This document shows, one piece after another, positions 22,217 to 34,645 of a stretch of 64,000 bases of DNA. Within the stretch, counting starts at the first letter, position 1. Each line of letters opens with the position of its first letter. The notes beneath the pieces are model-generated. The model was not told where the DNA came from. It saw only the letters and a list, made by a program, of their open reading frames with translations, and did no database searches. Both the position numbers and the translations under genes were made by a program. Origin of the DNA: Branchiostoma floridae (lineage: Eukaryota; Chordata; Leptocardii; Amphioxiformes; Branchiostomatidae); contig NC_049984.1 in NCBI RefSeq assembly GCF_000003815.2, positions 27,644,316 through 27,708,315 of the forward strand, read 5' to 3'.

Positions 22217-24579
22217 AATGGAATGTTTAAGAATTCAAGATCTGGAAAAACCGTTCGGCCTAAAGGAATACCAAAAATTATTCCTGTCTCCTTTCAAAGT
22301 AGAAACATCGATGCCCAAAAACTATTAGATGAGCAGCTACCAAAATGGATCCCTTATCTTGACTCTGACCAGGAACAATTCGTGTGGGAAAATTATCTAG
22401 GTCAGATGATGAAATCAGGTAAAAGCGCTGCAGCTATGGCAGCATATTCTAAAGTTGGGACATGATGGGTCCTGACCAAGCTTCCACGGTACGTGGAACA
22501 AAACTGTGATAACGAGGAGTCAGCAGTCCCTGATGACCTGAGAAGCCTGCTGGAGAAAGAGCAGGAGAACCCAGAGGTAACGGATACTTGATGATATAAC
22601 TATCTTTTATATCTGATACTACATATATTGACATAATAATATGAAATCGTGATTAACGGGATGTGGAAAACCTGTACATTGTCTACTGAGCTTTGCAGCA
22701 AGTGTTACTCTTCAGCATGATAACCTACAAGCAAGAAAGCTATTGCCCCTAAAATTTCTAAAGCTTATTGCTTGCGACCTTTATGCCACCTTTAGCATGT
22801 GTTACGAGCTTCGATTGGCACTAAACTTGATTTTATTGCTGACAGCAGTCCTATTTTTTTCACAGATCACGGTATCAGGGTCAAAGGGAAAAGAATAACA
22901 TGTATAAGTATCAATTAATCAGTGGGAAGACAAACGTTTGTACTGACGGTGACATTTCCCCAATGTGAGGCACAGATTGCCTATTTCATCACAATTGCAT
23001 AATACATTGAACCTTCTTTGTGAAGCAGAAGTACAAGATGTAAGATTTAAAAAGAAATAGTTTTCTTTAAAGCTGTTTGCAATGATAGTACCTGTTTTTT
23101 TTCGTGCAAACGTTATAACCGCAAATGCGTGGAAAAATGATTTTTCAAAACCAGTCATTCTCCACGTAATTTTGTGTCATCCAAACATACCATCCAACAT
23201 CAATGGTATTTATACAGTAGATTGTCATCTCAGATCAGCTTAAACCACAGAATTGTACCCAACTTTAATACAAGCTGGAGAAAAAACATCTGACATTACT
23301 ATACCAACGTCTGAGAGAAATTCACCTGCAAGACTTTGCCATGACTCTATGAAGGAAAATGAATATGCACAAGTATGACGACAATAATAACAAGGATGTT
23401 GTACTCCAAATTGATTAACAGAAGGTAAACATCGATGTACAGTGGGCACACAAATTGATCTCAAATTCAAGGTTAGTCAGACCTAAGATACTTCATTCCG
23501 GATTTGCCAAATTTTCACTATTTGATACTTCAGCTACTGGACCCAGAAGCTCTCTGTGGTTACCACCCACTTGCAGTTGAAGGAGAAAGCAATTGCTCCT
23601 GTAGAGCGGTGTCGCGTGCTATGTATGGGCATGACTGCTCACCACTATAGAACTTAAGCATCGTCGCTACTATGACCGCATCTAACGTTAACATCGTACA
23701 TGGTCCCGTTCGTAAAAACGACGACACATATGACATGGAGGATATTTTAAGTTAAAACACACATGTTTATTTCATATGCCTTGTTCTTCTATGATTTTTT
23801 AATCAAGTGTTAAATGGAACTTTGCGTTATGATGCTATCATATTGGCGCGTCAGCTGAACATATAAGTCAGTGGGGATGGGTGCAGCCAATTGTGTCAAA
23901 CAACATGCTCATAGGAAAACTTTCTCTTGTTCTGACAGGAGGGAGTGCAAGAATAAATATGTCTTTGCATTCTTAGGGTATCTTGTGCTAAAGGGTGTCT
24001 TCAAAGAGGTTAGTATACATTCAGGGGAGTTGTCTGTAATATGTGTCGACTGTAAGATGTCCCGCTGAAGCTCTGGCTGGTAAACAAAACTTTAAGTTTT
24101 ATTCAGTTTATTCAGAAAAGCAATCAGCCTCGCAGTCAGTATAAAAACAAACTGAATATCGCTGATTTTACAACTTGTGAATACAGAAATATATGTACAA
24201 ACATTAATATACAATTACAATACAGCTAAACACCTAAAACAAAGTTGTACGTAAAGCCTTACAGAGAACACCGAAAGTAAGGACAGGAACGCCATACACA
24301 CTAAGTAACATTAAGCACATAAATTATGACAAAGGTCACCAGTTCAATCCTGGGCCTGAACACCCCTGAAGGAGTCTTTCGGAAGGGATCCAACTCGTGT
24401 GTCCGTTATTCCAGAAAGGGCCTCGCGTAAGTTAAATGGCCAAACAGAGAACAGCCCCTCTCTTTGATAATATACCTTGCTACTGAAGCAGCAAGGATAC
24501 TTTCTACCCTACATATAGGTCCAAACAAATGAACGTACCATGGCATTTAATGCACATTTTCTTTCTTGTTCAAATTCAG
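22217..24579. other. Mostly empty; two short open pieces near the left end
   Basis: An open frame at 22223-22465 (contains WIPYLDSDQEQFVWENY) and a piece ending at an EKEQENPE/gtaacg donor at about 22576 may be further decayed exons of the neighbouring gene. From 22580 to 24579 I see no supported feature. A lone GTTCAATCC at 24342 resembles a pol III B box but has no partner. Confidence 0.4.
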
Positions 24580-25710
24580 GTGCAAGTGGGATACCTCATT
24601 GTCGGCTACACGCATGTGGACGTTGACCAGTTCTTCAGCAGGATAGCGTCATCCTGCGTCAACACTACGGAGGTAGGACGCTACAACTGTTGAAGAACTG
24701 GTCAGCGTTATCAGAGTTACCCCAACACCCATACGGAGGAGCTCGGCGCGCTGCTGGATGTGAAGGTGTTTCTCGGCATCGTAAGCAACGACCTGGAGCA
24801 GCACAACTGCCCTCATGCCTACAGATTTACCAAGGGGCATGACGAGAAGTTTGGCCTCCAGTACATGGTATTCGTTATTCTGTTCTAGTCAACCTCACAT
24901 ACAGGAAAAGAAAACAATCCTCACACTACAACAGTTACAGTAGCCTCAACAACTGTACAATTAGTTGTTGGTATGTTTTTGTTTATTAATGCTGTACAAA
25001 AATCGCACTCCACTGAGCCTTTTTCATGTTCTAAGCTGTCTGTAGTTCCCTGAATCCTTACAATACTAACTAGTCGGACTTATGCCTGTCTGGAGTACAT
25101 TTTACGATATTGCTAAAATGAACACACACAAAAAACAGCCAAGATCTTGGTGCCTGAGTGCAACGGCAAAGAATGCATCATCACCTATTTGCTTCATTTG
25201 GTGTTGCTATCTCTCTCGTCATTAAGCGTGATGCTGGATCCCGATGCGCTTTTAGGATAGACAATCTACGATACGACAAACACCAATGAAAAGAAGTTAT
25301 AACGCAATAACGCGATGTTGCCTTATTTGTATCGATTTTTCCAACTTTTATTCAGTTATTGTATTTGGTATTCTCAGTCACGGACAAGGAGCGGAAGGTG
25401 GTGTTGAGCACTGGTGGCACAAGCGAGAACCCACAGATTGTCGTCAAGCATGTCGGGTCAGAGCAGACTTTCAAAGGTAAGGATAAGTACTAATATATAC
25501 AAACTGTTCTACATCTAATATCATCTAAGTGTCAAAACAAAATCGATTAATTCATTTCTGTGTATTTCACCTATAGGTTCACTTTAAGATAAAAATCATG
25601 AAGGGAACTTACGGTCTGGTGTCTTTAAACACGTAGTGTCATCAAAGAAACGAAGGGGGAGGAAACGCAAAGCAACAACGGAGGAGGATGAAGCTCTTTC
25701 GTCAAACTAA
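24580..25710 (+). pseudogene. DUF7869-like transposon-derived gene, C-terminal exons
   Basis: Exons 24580-24672 plus continuation to 24867, then 25378-25476 and 25577-25710. The signature is VGYTHVDVDQFFSRI, matching the 'VGHTHEDVDQ.FSRI' motif of DUF7869 proteins. It is followed by EELGALLDVKVF, HAYRFTKGHDEKFG, QIVVKHVGSEQTFK and a basic tail KKRRGRKRKA, which looks like a nuclear signal or AT-hook, then the stop. Sites are standard (caaattcag, ttctcag, cacctatag; gtattc, gtaagg). A short inverted insertion (24673-24735) interrupts the first exon and the last exon has a frame change near 25630. The function of DUF7869 is unknown; it is usually seen with mobile elements. Confidence 0.6.
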
Positions 25711-27296
25711 AGAGAGGAGAGGATCTTAATTTCCTGTCCAATGATAGTTATAGAATGCTTCGAATGCTGAATATATTTATATTTATATATATCCGGATGA
25801 TGTTCATAAATCTATCAACCACAAACAGCAGGACCTAACTGTGCTATTTGAACCTCACCATGAGCTAACATTTGCAGTAATGTGTAATGAGCTATGTGTC
25901 TTGGGTCTATTAATTAAGAGATAAGATTACAACCTGATCCACATTAAGCGTGACGAGGTCTTTGGGTTTGACATGTCCCATTCACTAAAACTGTCCAGTC
26001 TCGGCAAATGTCACGATGCCGCCAGGACGCAAGATTTTGCCAGAGGATAGGGTGAAGGCTAGACGTCGGCAGTTAGGAAATTCGGCGGGAATAAGACGGG
26101 GTATGCAGTGTTTGAGAGGTAATATTGCCTGATGAGGCTTTGGACACTCCTCACAAAGTGACGAAGATCTCCACTTTGCGGGGTGCTATCATGTATCTCA
26201 AGGTCTTGCCGGAGATGTTGGGAGTGGAGGAGAAGAAGGTAGGCGTAATGGTGTTCATCATTACGATGACGACAGGACAATATTTTGTATTGTAGAGCAG
26301 GGCGGACTTTTGTGGTTGTGAATGTGTGTAGGCTCGCAGTTGAAATGTTGTAGAGAACGTAGTTGGGCAAAAGTATGATGTCTTTAGCTGAGGATGTGCA
26401 TTTGGAAGGTATTAGAAGTGGAGGAGACCTTGTCCTGTTATTGCGATGTTTAATGTTTTCGTTGATTTGATTTGATGAGCTTGTCAGGTTTGTTGTTGAG
26501 TTTCTTTTGAATTTGATGTTGAGTATGAGGAAGGGGCCGTGACGAGTGTGGTATGTTGGTTTTAGACAGAGTTACAGTATTCTGTTGTGTTTTTTTGATT
26601 GGCGCGAGATATACGGACATGTGATGTATGTGCATGATATGATGATGTTGTGTTGTTTTATGCTCCAAGAACATGTTTGTGTTGGTTTGTGTGTTTGCTT
26701 GTTTAAACCTTTCGTAGTTTAGTTAAGTAAAGCTGTATCGAAGTTTGTCAAGGGTATGGCGAGGGGTGAGATAATATATAGGTCGAATGTCTTCATCTGA
26801 TAAGGTTAAAGCGTGGCAAATTGGACAGATTATCCTTTCTACCGTCTTATTGTAGATATTGTTTTATCTGTGTAGGTGTAATGTGTGTTTTCATAGTTAC
26901 GGTGGAAGGGTATTTATCTTTGGGCTAGCTTATGTATGTGTTATGTCACTATACATTTGTCTACCGTCTATGAGTTTCCTGTCTAGAACTGTGTTGGGGT
27001 AGTGTGTTGTTGATATGCTGTACCGCCATAATAATGGAATCTACAGTATATACATTGGCTCCCGTGACCTTACGTAAACATTACACGACCCCAGGTAATT
27101 GCTGTGGTTGTCACAGTAACCGTGCCTTCCTCGGGGCATAGCTGAACACGTGGAGTCGTGACCTTTAGTTCTCAGGGCAGTCCGCACTTGTTTGTATGAG
27201 AACTGGGCGTTCAAGGACATTGTGTGAAGCTTGTTCATACATGAGTATGGTGTTTATGAATGGAAATAAATGTAGTGTAGCAAATTTGTGTCCAAG
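25711..27296. other. No gene seen
   Basis: Only motif-free open frames, for example on the minus strand at 26059-26370 and 26450-26674. No splice-supported exon and no clear repeat. Confidence 0.45.
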
Positions 27297-27464
27297 ATGA
27301 GAAGCTGTGGTGTGGAAATCATGGTCATGACATTTGACCACAACACCAAGAAGACCAAGAGGCTTGTAACCGATGTCGGTATCAAGTTCCTGGAGGCAGA
27401 ATTGTCATTTGTGATAGAGCAATGCTTTATGCAAGTCAGTGAAACTGGGAAAGGTGGCAGATGA
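27297..27464 (+). CDS. Short open frame, 55 residues, unidentified
   Basis: Begins MRSCGVEIMVMTFDHN and continues with KKTKRLVTDVGIKFLEAEL before a TGA. The composition is protein-like (amphipathic, no low complexity) and the frame extends a few codons upstream of the ATG. There is no acceptor at its start, so it could equally be a fragment of a decayed element. No family assigned. Confidence 0.25.
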   Translation: MRSCGVEIMVMTFDHNTKKTKRLVTDVGIKFLEAELSFVIEQCFMQVSETGKGGR

Positions 27465-27750
27465 CTTGAAGCACGTCCACGTTTAAGTAACACAACAATG
27501 TACAACTCAAGGGATAATGTTACAACTATGATCCAGTGTAGGCAAGCAATCCTTACCCGCAACTAGGTTTTGAAATCTCCCTTCAAAGTTGCTATTACAT
27601 ATAAGTAAGAGCAAAAATACACAATCGTGGAAGAGGGACTAATGCTCCTGCTTCTCTGCATGCACCACCCAGGGTACGGTAAATATAGTGAAGTTTGTAG
27701 TAAATCGTCACTGGGCTACAGCAAATGGCAATTTCCAAGCAGATTAGGCT

Positions 27751-28140
27751 TGTTATAATTGCTATGGCTACGGCCACTATGCAGCCATCTGCCCGACCCC
27801 TCCACCACCCCCGGGAAACGACCAGTAGCTGACTGGGCGCGCCAGCAGTCAGCTACTCCCCAGCACAACTACGGACTTCTCCCCATTTGTTTCTATCAGC
27901 ATCCAAGGCACGCCAACTCCGGCCCTTGTAGACACAGGTTCGTGCATTTCTATAATCAATTACGCTTTCCGGTTATCATCGCCCATTCTCCGCCTGCTCC
28001 CGCTGAGTGAAACTACGACAACAGCCAGATCATCAGTCAATGGTGTTCACCTGAACATTGTGGGAAAAATTACCGACCCTCCGTGGTCAGTTCTGGAGTG
28101 TGAACCTGCGTGTCCGTTCCTCACTTCGTCCGCTCTCTGA
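27751..28140 (+). pseudogene. LTR retrotransposon nucleocapsid zinc knuckle and aspartic protease
   Basis: First frame (27751-27828): a CX2CX4HX4C knuckle (CYNCYGYGHYAAIC) followed by a proline run and a stop. Second frame (27892-28140): SIQGTPTPALVDTGSCIS, where DTGS is the aspartic protease active-site motif flanked by hydrophobic strands as in Ty3/gypsy-type proteases. Then SSVNGVHLNIVG and a TGA. Order knuckle then protease is that of gag-pol. The frame change between them could be a programmed shift originally, but in-frame stops on both sides show decay. No RT or LTR found next to it. Confidence 0.65.
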
Positions 28141-29624
28141 GTAACTAGCTAGCACCTCGGCCTCTACCTGCCTATACTTAACGGAAGAAAGTAAGATGGG
28201 CTATCTGCTAACTAGTACCCCCATTACTATCTGTGGAAGAGAAATGTCGGCATGGTATTTTCCATGGCAATTGTGAACTTTGCGCCAGACCCAAAATACC
28301 TGCACCCTTCTGTAGTGGATTCGATATGTGGCACATAAGTTGCTCAGGGCAACGGGGAAGCCCAAGAGAAAAGCGAGGTGCTACAATACCTCCGAACGGC
28401 CATTTTCACTGCCCTAGGAGAGGGGAGCCACAGAGCTGGCCAGTATAACACCATGACAAGCCTGACCATCCCCTTTCCGCCCAGAGATTTTGACAAGGTA
28501 CTTATATTCGATATTGTTAATATATGTACTTAGTTTCACTTTTACTATGAAACAGACAATTTTCTATTGGTGGTAAGTATAACAAGTATAGTGGTGGTGT
28601 ACAGACACGATACAAAACCTTCGCAAAACTAGAACATGACACGTTCATTTCATGTGTTACACCACGAAATTATCACAGAAGGTGCAAAGCAAACAGCAGA
28701 AACTGATGATTGCATGCGCAGAGACAGCCACTGAGGAAAAAGGGACCCTCTCAAAAAGTAAGCAAGTACATTGTTTTTCAATGCTAGACTTGACTACATT
28801 TTATTCCATGCTTGATTGGTCGCTGTTGATAAGTACTAATGACTATACCTACAAAAAGGGTATGGATAAGTTGTCTATCGATCATTATGAAAGTTGCAAC
28901 AACGAACATGGCGGCAGCGATGATTATCATGAGCAGCACGACATGACTGAGCGGTCTCTTTCCTCCCAGACATGACCACATTGAGGGTAATAGTCCAGCG
29001 AGTGAAGAATGACTTCTTCAAGGGGATGGACGACCAGCAACTGGGACGCCTGGCGGAGCACGTCAGACCACGTGTGCTGGTAACGGAGGACGTCTACCGG
29101 ACACTTGTTAGCAACAGTGCATTATCAAACACATACCCTCCTTCGCTTACCATACCCGAGAACATGTGCACCCTTACTCACAGAGGATTTTGTGAAAACG
29201 ATGGAAGAAGCCATCATCAGTGGATGGAACTTGGATTGCACGGTCATAAGGACTACCACCTGCTCATCCGTCTTTTGACGGCACTGGTGATCTTCTTCAA
29301 CCAGGCATTCTACGACTTTAGGGCAACCGACAACATCGACCTCATCAAAGATGACCGTGTTGACAAGCCAGAGTACGACTGTTGTGACCGTAACAGGTGC
29401 TTCCGATACTGGTTACAGTTCACAGGTAACCGTGTATGCCGCCAGTGCGGCACTTGGAGTTGCCATCCAAACATACCTGCTACCAATTAGATTGGACAAG
29501 GAGCTTTTGTCTAATCCCTACGCCAGCAAGGTCCATGGTCCTGCAGTTCGCCCCACAAGGGAACCAGAGGTGACCAATTCAGAAATTGCTTGAACTGCCT
29601 GTCTCCAGCAACCCACCACGATTG
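28141..29624 (+). pseudogene. Unidentified multi-exon relic
   Basis: Splice-like pieces: an exon ending TIPFPPRDFDK/gtactt at about 28497; exon 28679-28757 (KVQSKQQKLMIACAE, donor gtaagc); exon 28970-29079 (TTLRVIVQRVKNDFFKGMD, donor gtaacg); and exon 29184-29425 (DFVKTMEEAIISGWNLDC, then other frames). The last open piece (29351-29593) has AALGVAIQTYLLPIRL, a pattern I associate with transposon-borne proteins. Frame changes within the last exon indicate decay. No family named. Confidence 0.35.
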
Positions 29625-30043
29625 TTACTCACCTTTGAAATAACAGATCAGATGGCTATATGTGGGTTGCGAAGTCTCAACATAGTTGATGCCCCGCATC
29701 ACATTCGACAACGTAAACTTTTTTTGTAAAAGCCCACCACCAAACAAAAATTCGACACAACACAAAGCTACTTGACACACCACATCCTCCGTCTCCTCCA
29801 CACATCTCACAATTGTTCACAACATCCGCCGATACACACTCGCACTACACCCGGCACAGCTCACAGGTCCCTTCAACTACCCAGGGCCCACTTGCAGTAT
29901 AAGAAGAATTCTCTTTCCTTTTCTGGCGCAATTCTGTGGAATTCCTTAAATTTAACCTCAACTTAAGGCCACACCAATTTAATTCGTTGGTTCTCGGAAT
30001 AGCCGCTTCTAATTTTCCCAATTTAAAAAAAAAAAAAAATTCC
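29625..30043 (+). mobile_element. LINE 3' end: RT C-terminal tail, 3' UTR and poly-A
   Basis: The open frame 29772-29963 ends YKKNSLSFSGAILWNSL, matching the C-terminal 'KSF.YSGA.LWN.LP' block found at the end of many CR1/L2-type reverse transcriptase proteins. It is followed by a 3' UTR containing caccaatttaattcgttggt and ctcggaatagcc, then aatttaaaaaaaaaaaaaaa (30022-30041). The same UTR motif occurs inverted at 31100-31205. The element is 5'-truncated. Confidence 0.65.
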
Positions 30044-31099
30044 ATTCAGTAAATCATGCTGCAAAACTTTGGTTCCGTTAGAGAAACAGAACGTCTGGAA
30101 AGTACCAGTGCATTTACTTTTTCTCACCCCCAAGTCCTTTGCTACCAATTGATTCATATCTTTTTTTGTTGCAAAGTATATTTAGGAACAAATAAATCAT
30201 CGTAAATGAGATACACATGGGCATAACATAACGTAGCAGAACCAGAAGTTCGGCTGAGCATGTGCTCTCTCTCACACACACTTTCACATGCAAATTTTCA
30301 ATTGAAACACAGAAATCGGCACCCAAACAAACAACTCAATAAATCAACAATACTTTTCACTCTTGTACCTCCATAGCCAACATGTTTTGATATGCCTGAA
30401 ATGCTCAAAGTATTCCAAATGGAGATGAAAATGAAGTCGGAAAATCTCGGGCGGCCATCTTTCTTTTGTTTTGGCCTGTAAGTCAAAAAAGCGCCCCCAC
30501 GCTGTTTATAGTGGAACTGCAGATTTGGCTAGATAATACCATTTCAGTGCTGATTTCAGTGATTTGCATGTAACATTAGGTTTTTCTAAGGAAGTTTAAT
30601 CAAACTGCATCTTCATTTTTTGTTAACAAATAATTGTAGATGTAACAAAAAGAGAGAATAAACCTATGGTTTTATGCAACATGTAGTTCAGTACTTTGGC
30701 TTGTTCATGTATTTTTGGGGGAGTGGAAGTATTTGTAATTTTTTTTCCAATTTGCACCAGTTGACCATGAAATGTAATTAGAGCCTTGGATAGACAGATT
30801 CTTATCAATTCAGAGAGCAAATAAGTCTTCCAGCGATGGTATTTTATTTCTAGAGGCAAACTTAAATAATGTTTGTTGTTGTCGTTGCATCTCTGTAAAA
30901 ATACTATATTGGTCTATTTGAGATGTTTTGTGAACATTTCTGTTTACTGTAGCAACTGTACATAATTTAATGTATATTGTACAAATTTATGCCAACATGC
31001 AATTTTGCATATAATTTCAACTGATTAACTATTTCTATCACACGTATACCATGAGTTCAGGTCTGGACTAACCAGCCTGGACCTGAACCCAGACTTGTT
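30044..31099. other. No gene seen
   Basis: A-T-rich sequence with no coding, splice or RNA signal that I can support. Confidence 0.5.
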
Positions 31100-31205
31100 G
31101 CAAGTTTTTTTTTTTTTTTTTTTTTTCGCCCTGTCGCTTCAATTTTTTTAGGAAAAAATCCGAGAACCAACAAATTAAATTGGTATGGCCTAATGTGAAG
31201 TAAAC
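31100..31205 (-). mobile_element. Second copy of the LINE/SINE 3' tail, inverted
   Basis: Read on the minus strand: ggccataccaatttaatttg, ttggttctcggattttttcc and then A runs (T runs at 31106-31127 on plus). This matches the UTR after the LINE tail at 29965-30043. No RT coding precedes it on the minus strand, so it is either a very short truncated LINE or a SINE that borrowed the tail. Confidence 0.6.
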
Positions 31206-31599
31206 CAAGGTGGGTAGTTCTAATGCTTGAGGGACAGTCCTGCATTGCACGGCTTTTACCCGGTCATAGTCAAGTGTTTTGACTGGATAGTACGAATTAG
31301 CGAGATGATGGGGAGAGAAGTCGGTGCCCATGTTCGATTGCCATTTGTTTTTATGGTACTTGTGGTAACAGGAACTCAGACGGGCCTCAGGGCCGGTCAC
31401 GTCCAGTCCGTGTAGCTGTAGGGACGTGCAGAGTCCGAGAGTAGGGGGTCGGGGACACCCGCCTAATTGAGATAGAACACAAGCAACATGAATCACGTGT
31501 ACTGTCATCTACATGCAGTTATCGGCTCTGCCACGTACAGTGATGAAACCATAAAGTTGGAAGATATTTGTTGAAAGGAAAGCTGGGACAAGACCTCAG

Positions 31600-33220
31600 G
31601 AAAGCTGGGACAAGAGCAAAAGGAACTTAACATTATTTGTGGCCTTGACATCCAGCAAACTCATCTAACTTAGCTGAACAAGCCCCCACTGTACCAGAGG
31701 CACAGTCCCCGAAGTCTGGGTTTCCAAGAGACTGGACAGCTGTAATACTAATACTTAAGACCTGACTAACAGAACCCGAGTAAGCTGGATGTACTGCCAT
31801 TGCCAATAGTTTTGCTCTGTCACCTGTTTATATTTGGATGGGTATGGAAGATAACATTGCAACAGCTACTGTTGTTCCCATCAAGGGACAGGTAGTGTTG
31901 TCTCAGCAACCTGCAGTAGGTATAATATGATTCCACACTTGAAGCTGAACACTTCAAAGATCACCAGACGCATGTGGCATCTTGTACATCTGGGCTGACC
32001 TGTGGAACAGAAATGTTCATATTATTGTACATCAGCAGACGAGATTGTACAATTAGAAACTATGACTAAGCTTAAAACACTATACTCATTTTCTCTGTAA
32101 CAATTGTGACTGAGCATGATATGTGCACATACATCCCGCACTCTACCCGTTCTAATTCTACAGACTAGCATAGTTCCCATTACAATACAGAGTTTAAGTT
32201 AACGCACAGTGTATCTCAAAATCAAACTGAGGCCAATACAAATTGGGTAGCACTTTAACCCTATTAAATCAAAATGTCACGTCAGGAACTTTCACTGATC
32301 AAGACGGTTTACATAACCCAGTGAATACAAAGAACCCGTATGACCTGACCACCCCACCCCGGTCCTTTGTTCTGTAGCTACAGGACTCGGTAACAGAAAC
32401 GGACCTTCACACATATAAACATCACTGAAACATCGTCCACAACCTCTTGGTAACAAAAAAAACAAGGTTGTGTGTTTCACATACGCCAGCATCGTCGAGG
32501 ATTTCAGACAAACTTTATCCTTTCCCTGAATTTTCAACGACAGAAATTTCCCCCACAAAAGGCCGCCATTACCCTCACCAAAAACCAGTTTTCCTCACCG
32601 GATATATTATTTTTCAGTTTCAAATTGCAATGTACTAACTAACCACCGAAATAGCTATACTATAAAATGACAAGAAATATTTCTGAGGCACAATGAAGTA
32701 AAATAAGAAGACAAAATTTAGTGAAACACAAGTCCGCCCTCACCTCACAATGGCCGCCCTGCACTGCGTGGATTCCGCACAGTACAAAAAGACTTCTCTT
32801 GTATCAATGCGCGTAAACATCTGGAATGCTGCTGAACTTTAAATGAAAGACTTACATACAGCTTATATCGACAAAAATTTAAAAAATATATTTAATTGTA
32901 AAAAGCAAACAAAAGAACCAAATGTAACCGCATTAGCAATAGTACGTTCTAATTTTGGCTGCACTATTTTATGGCGGCGCTTGTGTATATTTCGTCTGGG
33001 GACGGTATTCGGTGGCTGCTGGATGATGACGTGGAAAGCGCACCGGGGGTTACTTAGGGGTTTTTCGAAGTACCGCTCTTTAAAAAAACTCTATACACGT
33101 AAAGCCAGGTTGATTTGATTATATGGATGTCATCAAAAAAGAAAACGCCAAAACTGATGCGAGCGCGCGAATAAAAAATGATTGCTTTCAATATGAATCT
33201 AAGTGACCAGGAAGGTTGTA
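31600..33220 (+). repeat. Left arm of a large inverted duplication; 3' end of a gene copy
   Basis: This arm is the reverse complement of 44075-45690, with many small differences. Landmarks are the taattttggctgcactattt region near 32950, the cacacaacctcg-type block near 32470 and the gccttgacatccagcaaact block near 31650. It starts with the last codons of a gene (GQEQKELNIICGLDIQQTH and a stop at about 31670). The rest is 3' UTR and downstream DNA. The coding minisatellite of the right copy is absent here, so this copy is truncated. Confidence 0.8.
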
Positions 33221-33224
33221 ACAT

Positions 33225-33320
33225 TTGGTCTTAGTGGTAGGACTTGGGCATTTATCTATACGTCAGTATGACGCGTCTATGCTATAACACTCTCACAAAT
33301 AGCCAAGGACCAGGGTTCAG
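33225..33320 (+). mobile_element. Possible tRNA-derived SINE relic
   Basis: ttggtcttagtggtaggact looks like a pol III A box (TGGY..AGTGGTAGGAC), and agggttcagtgtacag about 75 bases later is a degenerate B box. The spacing is wider than in a functional tRNA, as in many tRNA-derived SINEs. It begins right where the homology of the inverted-duplication arm stops. Weak evidence. Confidence 0.3.
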
Positions 33321-33479
33321 TGTACAGTTTGATGTGATCTTTATTACTACGACCGATTGTATACAGTTTAAGCAAGTGAACGGAGGTAATGATATAGACT
33401 GGCTTAATACGAATAATACAAGATAAGATACCTGGACAGATGCGGGTGGATGATACTAACTAACCGGTTACGTAACTAC

Positions 33480-33670
33480 GGTGGCGGAAGATACGGTTGA
33501 CCTTGTCCCTGAGTCTGCTTCTAGTCTAACTAGCGCGTACCGCGTCTTATATTACATCAATTGGAGGCGGAGCTTACGCGAGCGCTGCGGGGCGTGGCCT
33601 AGCTGACGTCAGGGCGCGCCCATGGTCACGTGCTCTCACCACCTGACCCCTGGGCCGCCCAACGTAATAA
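33480..33670. promoter_or_regulatory. G-C-rich promoter-like island
   Basis: A CpG-dense stretch in A-T-rich surroundings. It contains a palindromic CRE (TGACGTCA, 33604-33611), a CACGTG E box (33627-33632), a GGGGCGTGG Sp1/KLF-like site (33589-33597) and a GGCGG box. No downstream first exon could be identified, so the gene it would serve is unknown. Confidence 0.35.
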
Positions 33671-34258
33671 CAGACTTGCTACAAGGTTGAACATAGGATT
33701 CAACCTTACCTTACCTAGTCCCATCCTCATATTATAATATACAACAATTAGGAGTAGGGACCTTTTTTTCTCCATGGGCTAGTTAGAAAAAAAAACACAA
33801 AAAAAACACCTAAAAATCAATGGGATGGGTTTCGCCTATAAGAAAATGGCGTTTGGAGTTTACAGGGCCAAGAAAATAACAACAGCAAAGTCGAGTGGAG
33901 TTTATGGTCCGATTTGTACAATATTTTACAGTCAAGGGTACAGAGGCAGTTAGCCTTGATTACATGAAGATAGGATTTTAAAACACAATTTTGTGCACAA
34001 TTATTATTGACCATTGTTTGTTTTTTTCTAACTTCATTCACACAGTGTGCTCTATTTATATACTAAACAAAGACATGCATACAAGAAAACAGTAGTTCCC
34101 ATTTTCTGGTGTGTACATACAATTTGCTAAAGCGTGTGGCTATACTTTTTCCATGCTGTGAAAGTACTTAATGAAGGTAATAAACTTATTGATAGACAGT
34201 TTTGATACCTCACGATTTCCATAGATGGAATTTTTTTTGCCAACAATGTAACAACAGT

Positions 34259-34645
34259 TACCTATTCTTTCTGCGCAGTGATTGACTCATCCATATGAAG
34301 CTATGGGGTGGTGCCTGGAGTCGCGCGAAGATGTGATACATAAAACATTCCCCAGACTGAGTGGCTGGGTGGGTGGGCGGGCGAAAAAGAAACTGAGTTC
34401 CATCGTGCCTACCTCTTTTCCCTTGTCCCACTCCTTCTATCCCATGTTCACGTCTTCGACGGATTCCAGGCTGTGCGGATGAGTCCGTCAAACTGCATAG
34501 TGAATAGTCTATCCTGCCCTTATTTAGGATTGGGTCTTCGCCTAATATGGGCATCGCCAATCACAGCGCAGGAAAGATAGTTACCTATTCTTTCTGCGCA
34601 GTGATTGACTCATCCATATGAAGCTATGGGGTGGTGCCTTCCGTC
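34259..34645. mobile_element. MITE-like element with terminal inverted repeats, plus a second left end
   Basis: The left end (ctattctttctgcgcagtga, from 34262) and the right end (caatcacagcgcaggaaaga up to 34580) are imperfect inverted repeats. Immediately after it the first 60 bases of the left end occur again (34581-34641, from ttacctattctttctgcgca to gggtggtgcc). Either two elements lie head to tail with the second truncated, or the unit was partly duplicated. The minus-strand open frame inside is not supported as a gene. Confidence 0.5.

Noticed and set aside
24330..24500. tRNA gene or tRNA-derived SINE from the GTTCAATCC box
   Set aside because: A lone B box without an A box, cloverleaf or tail.
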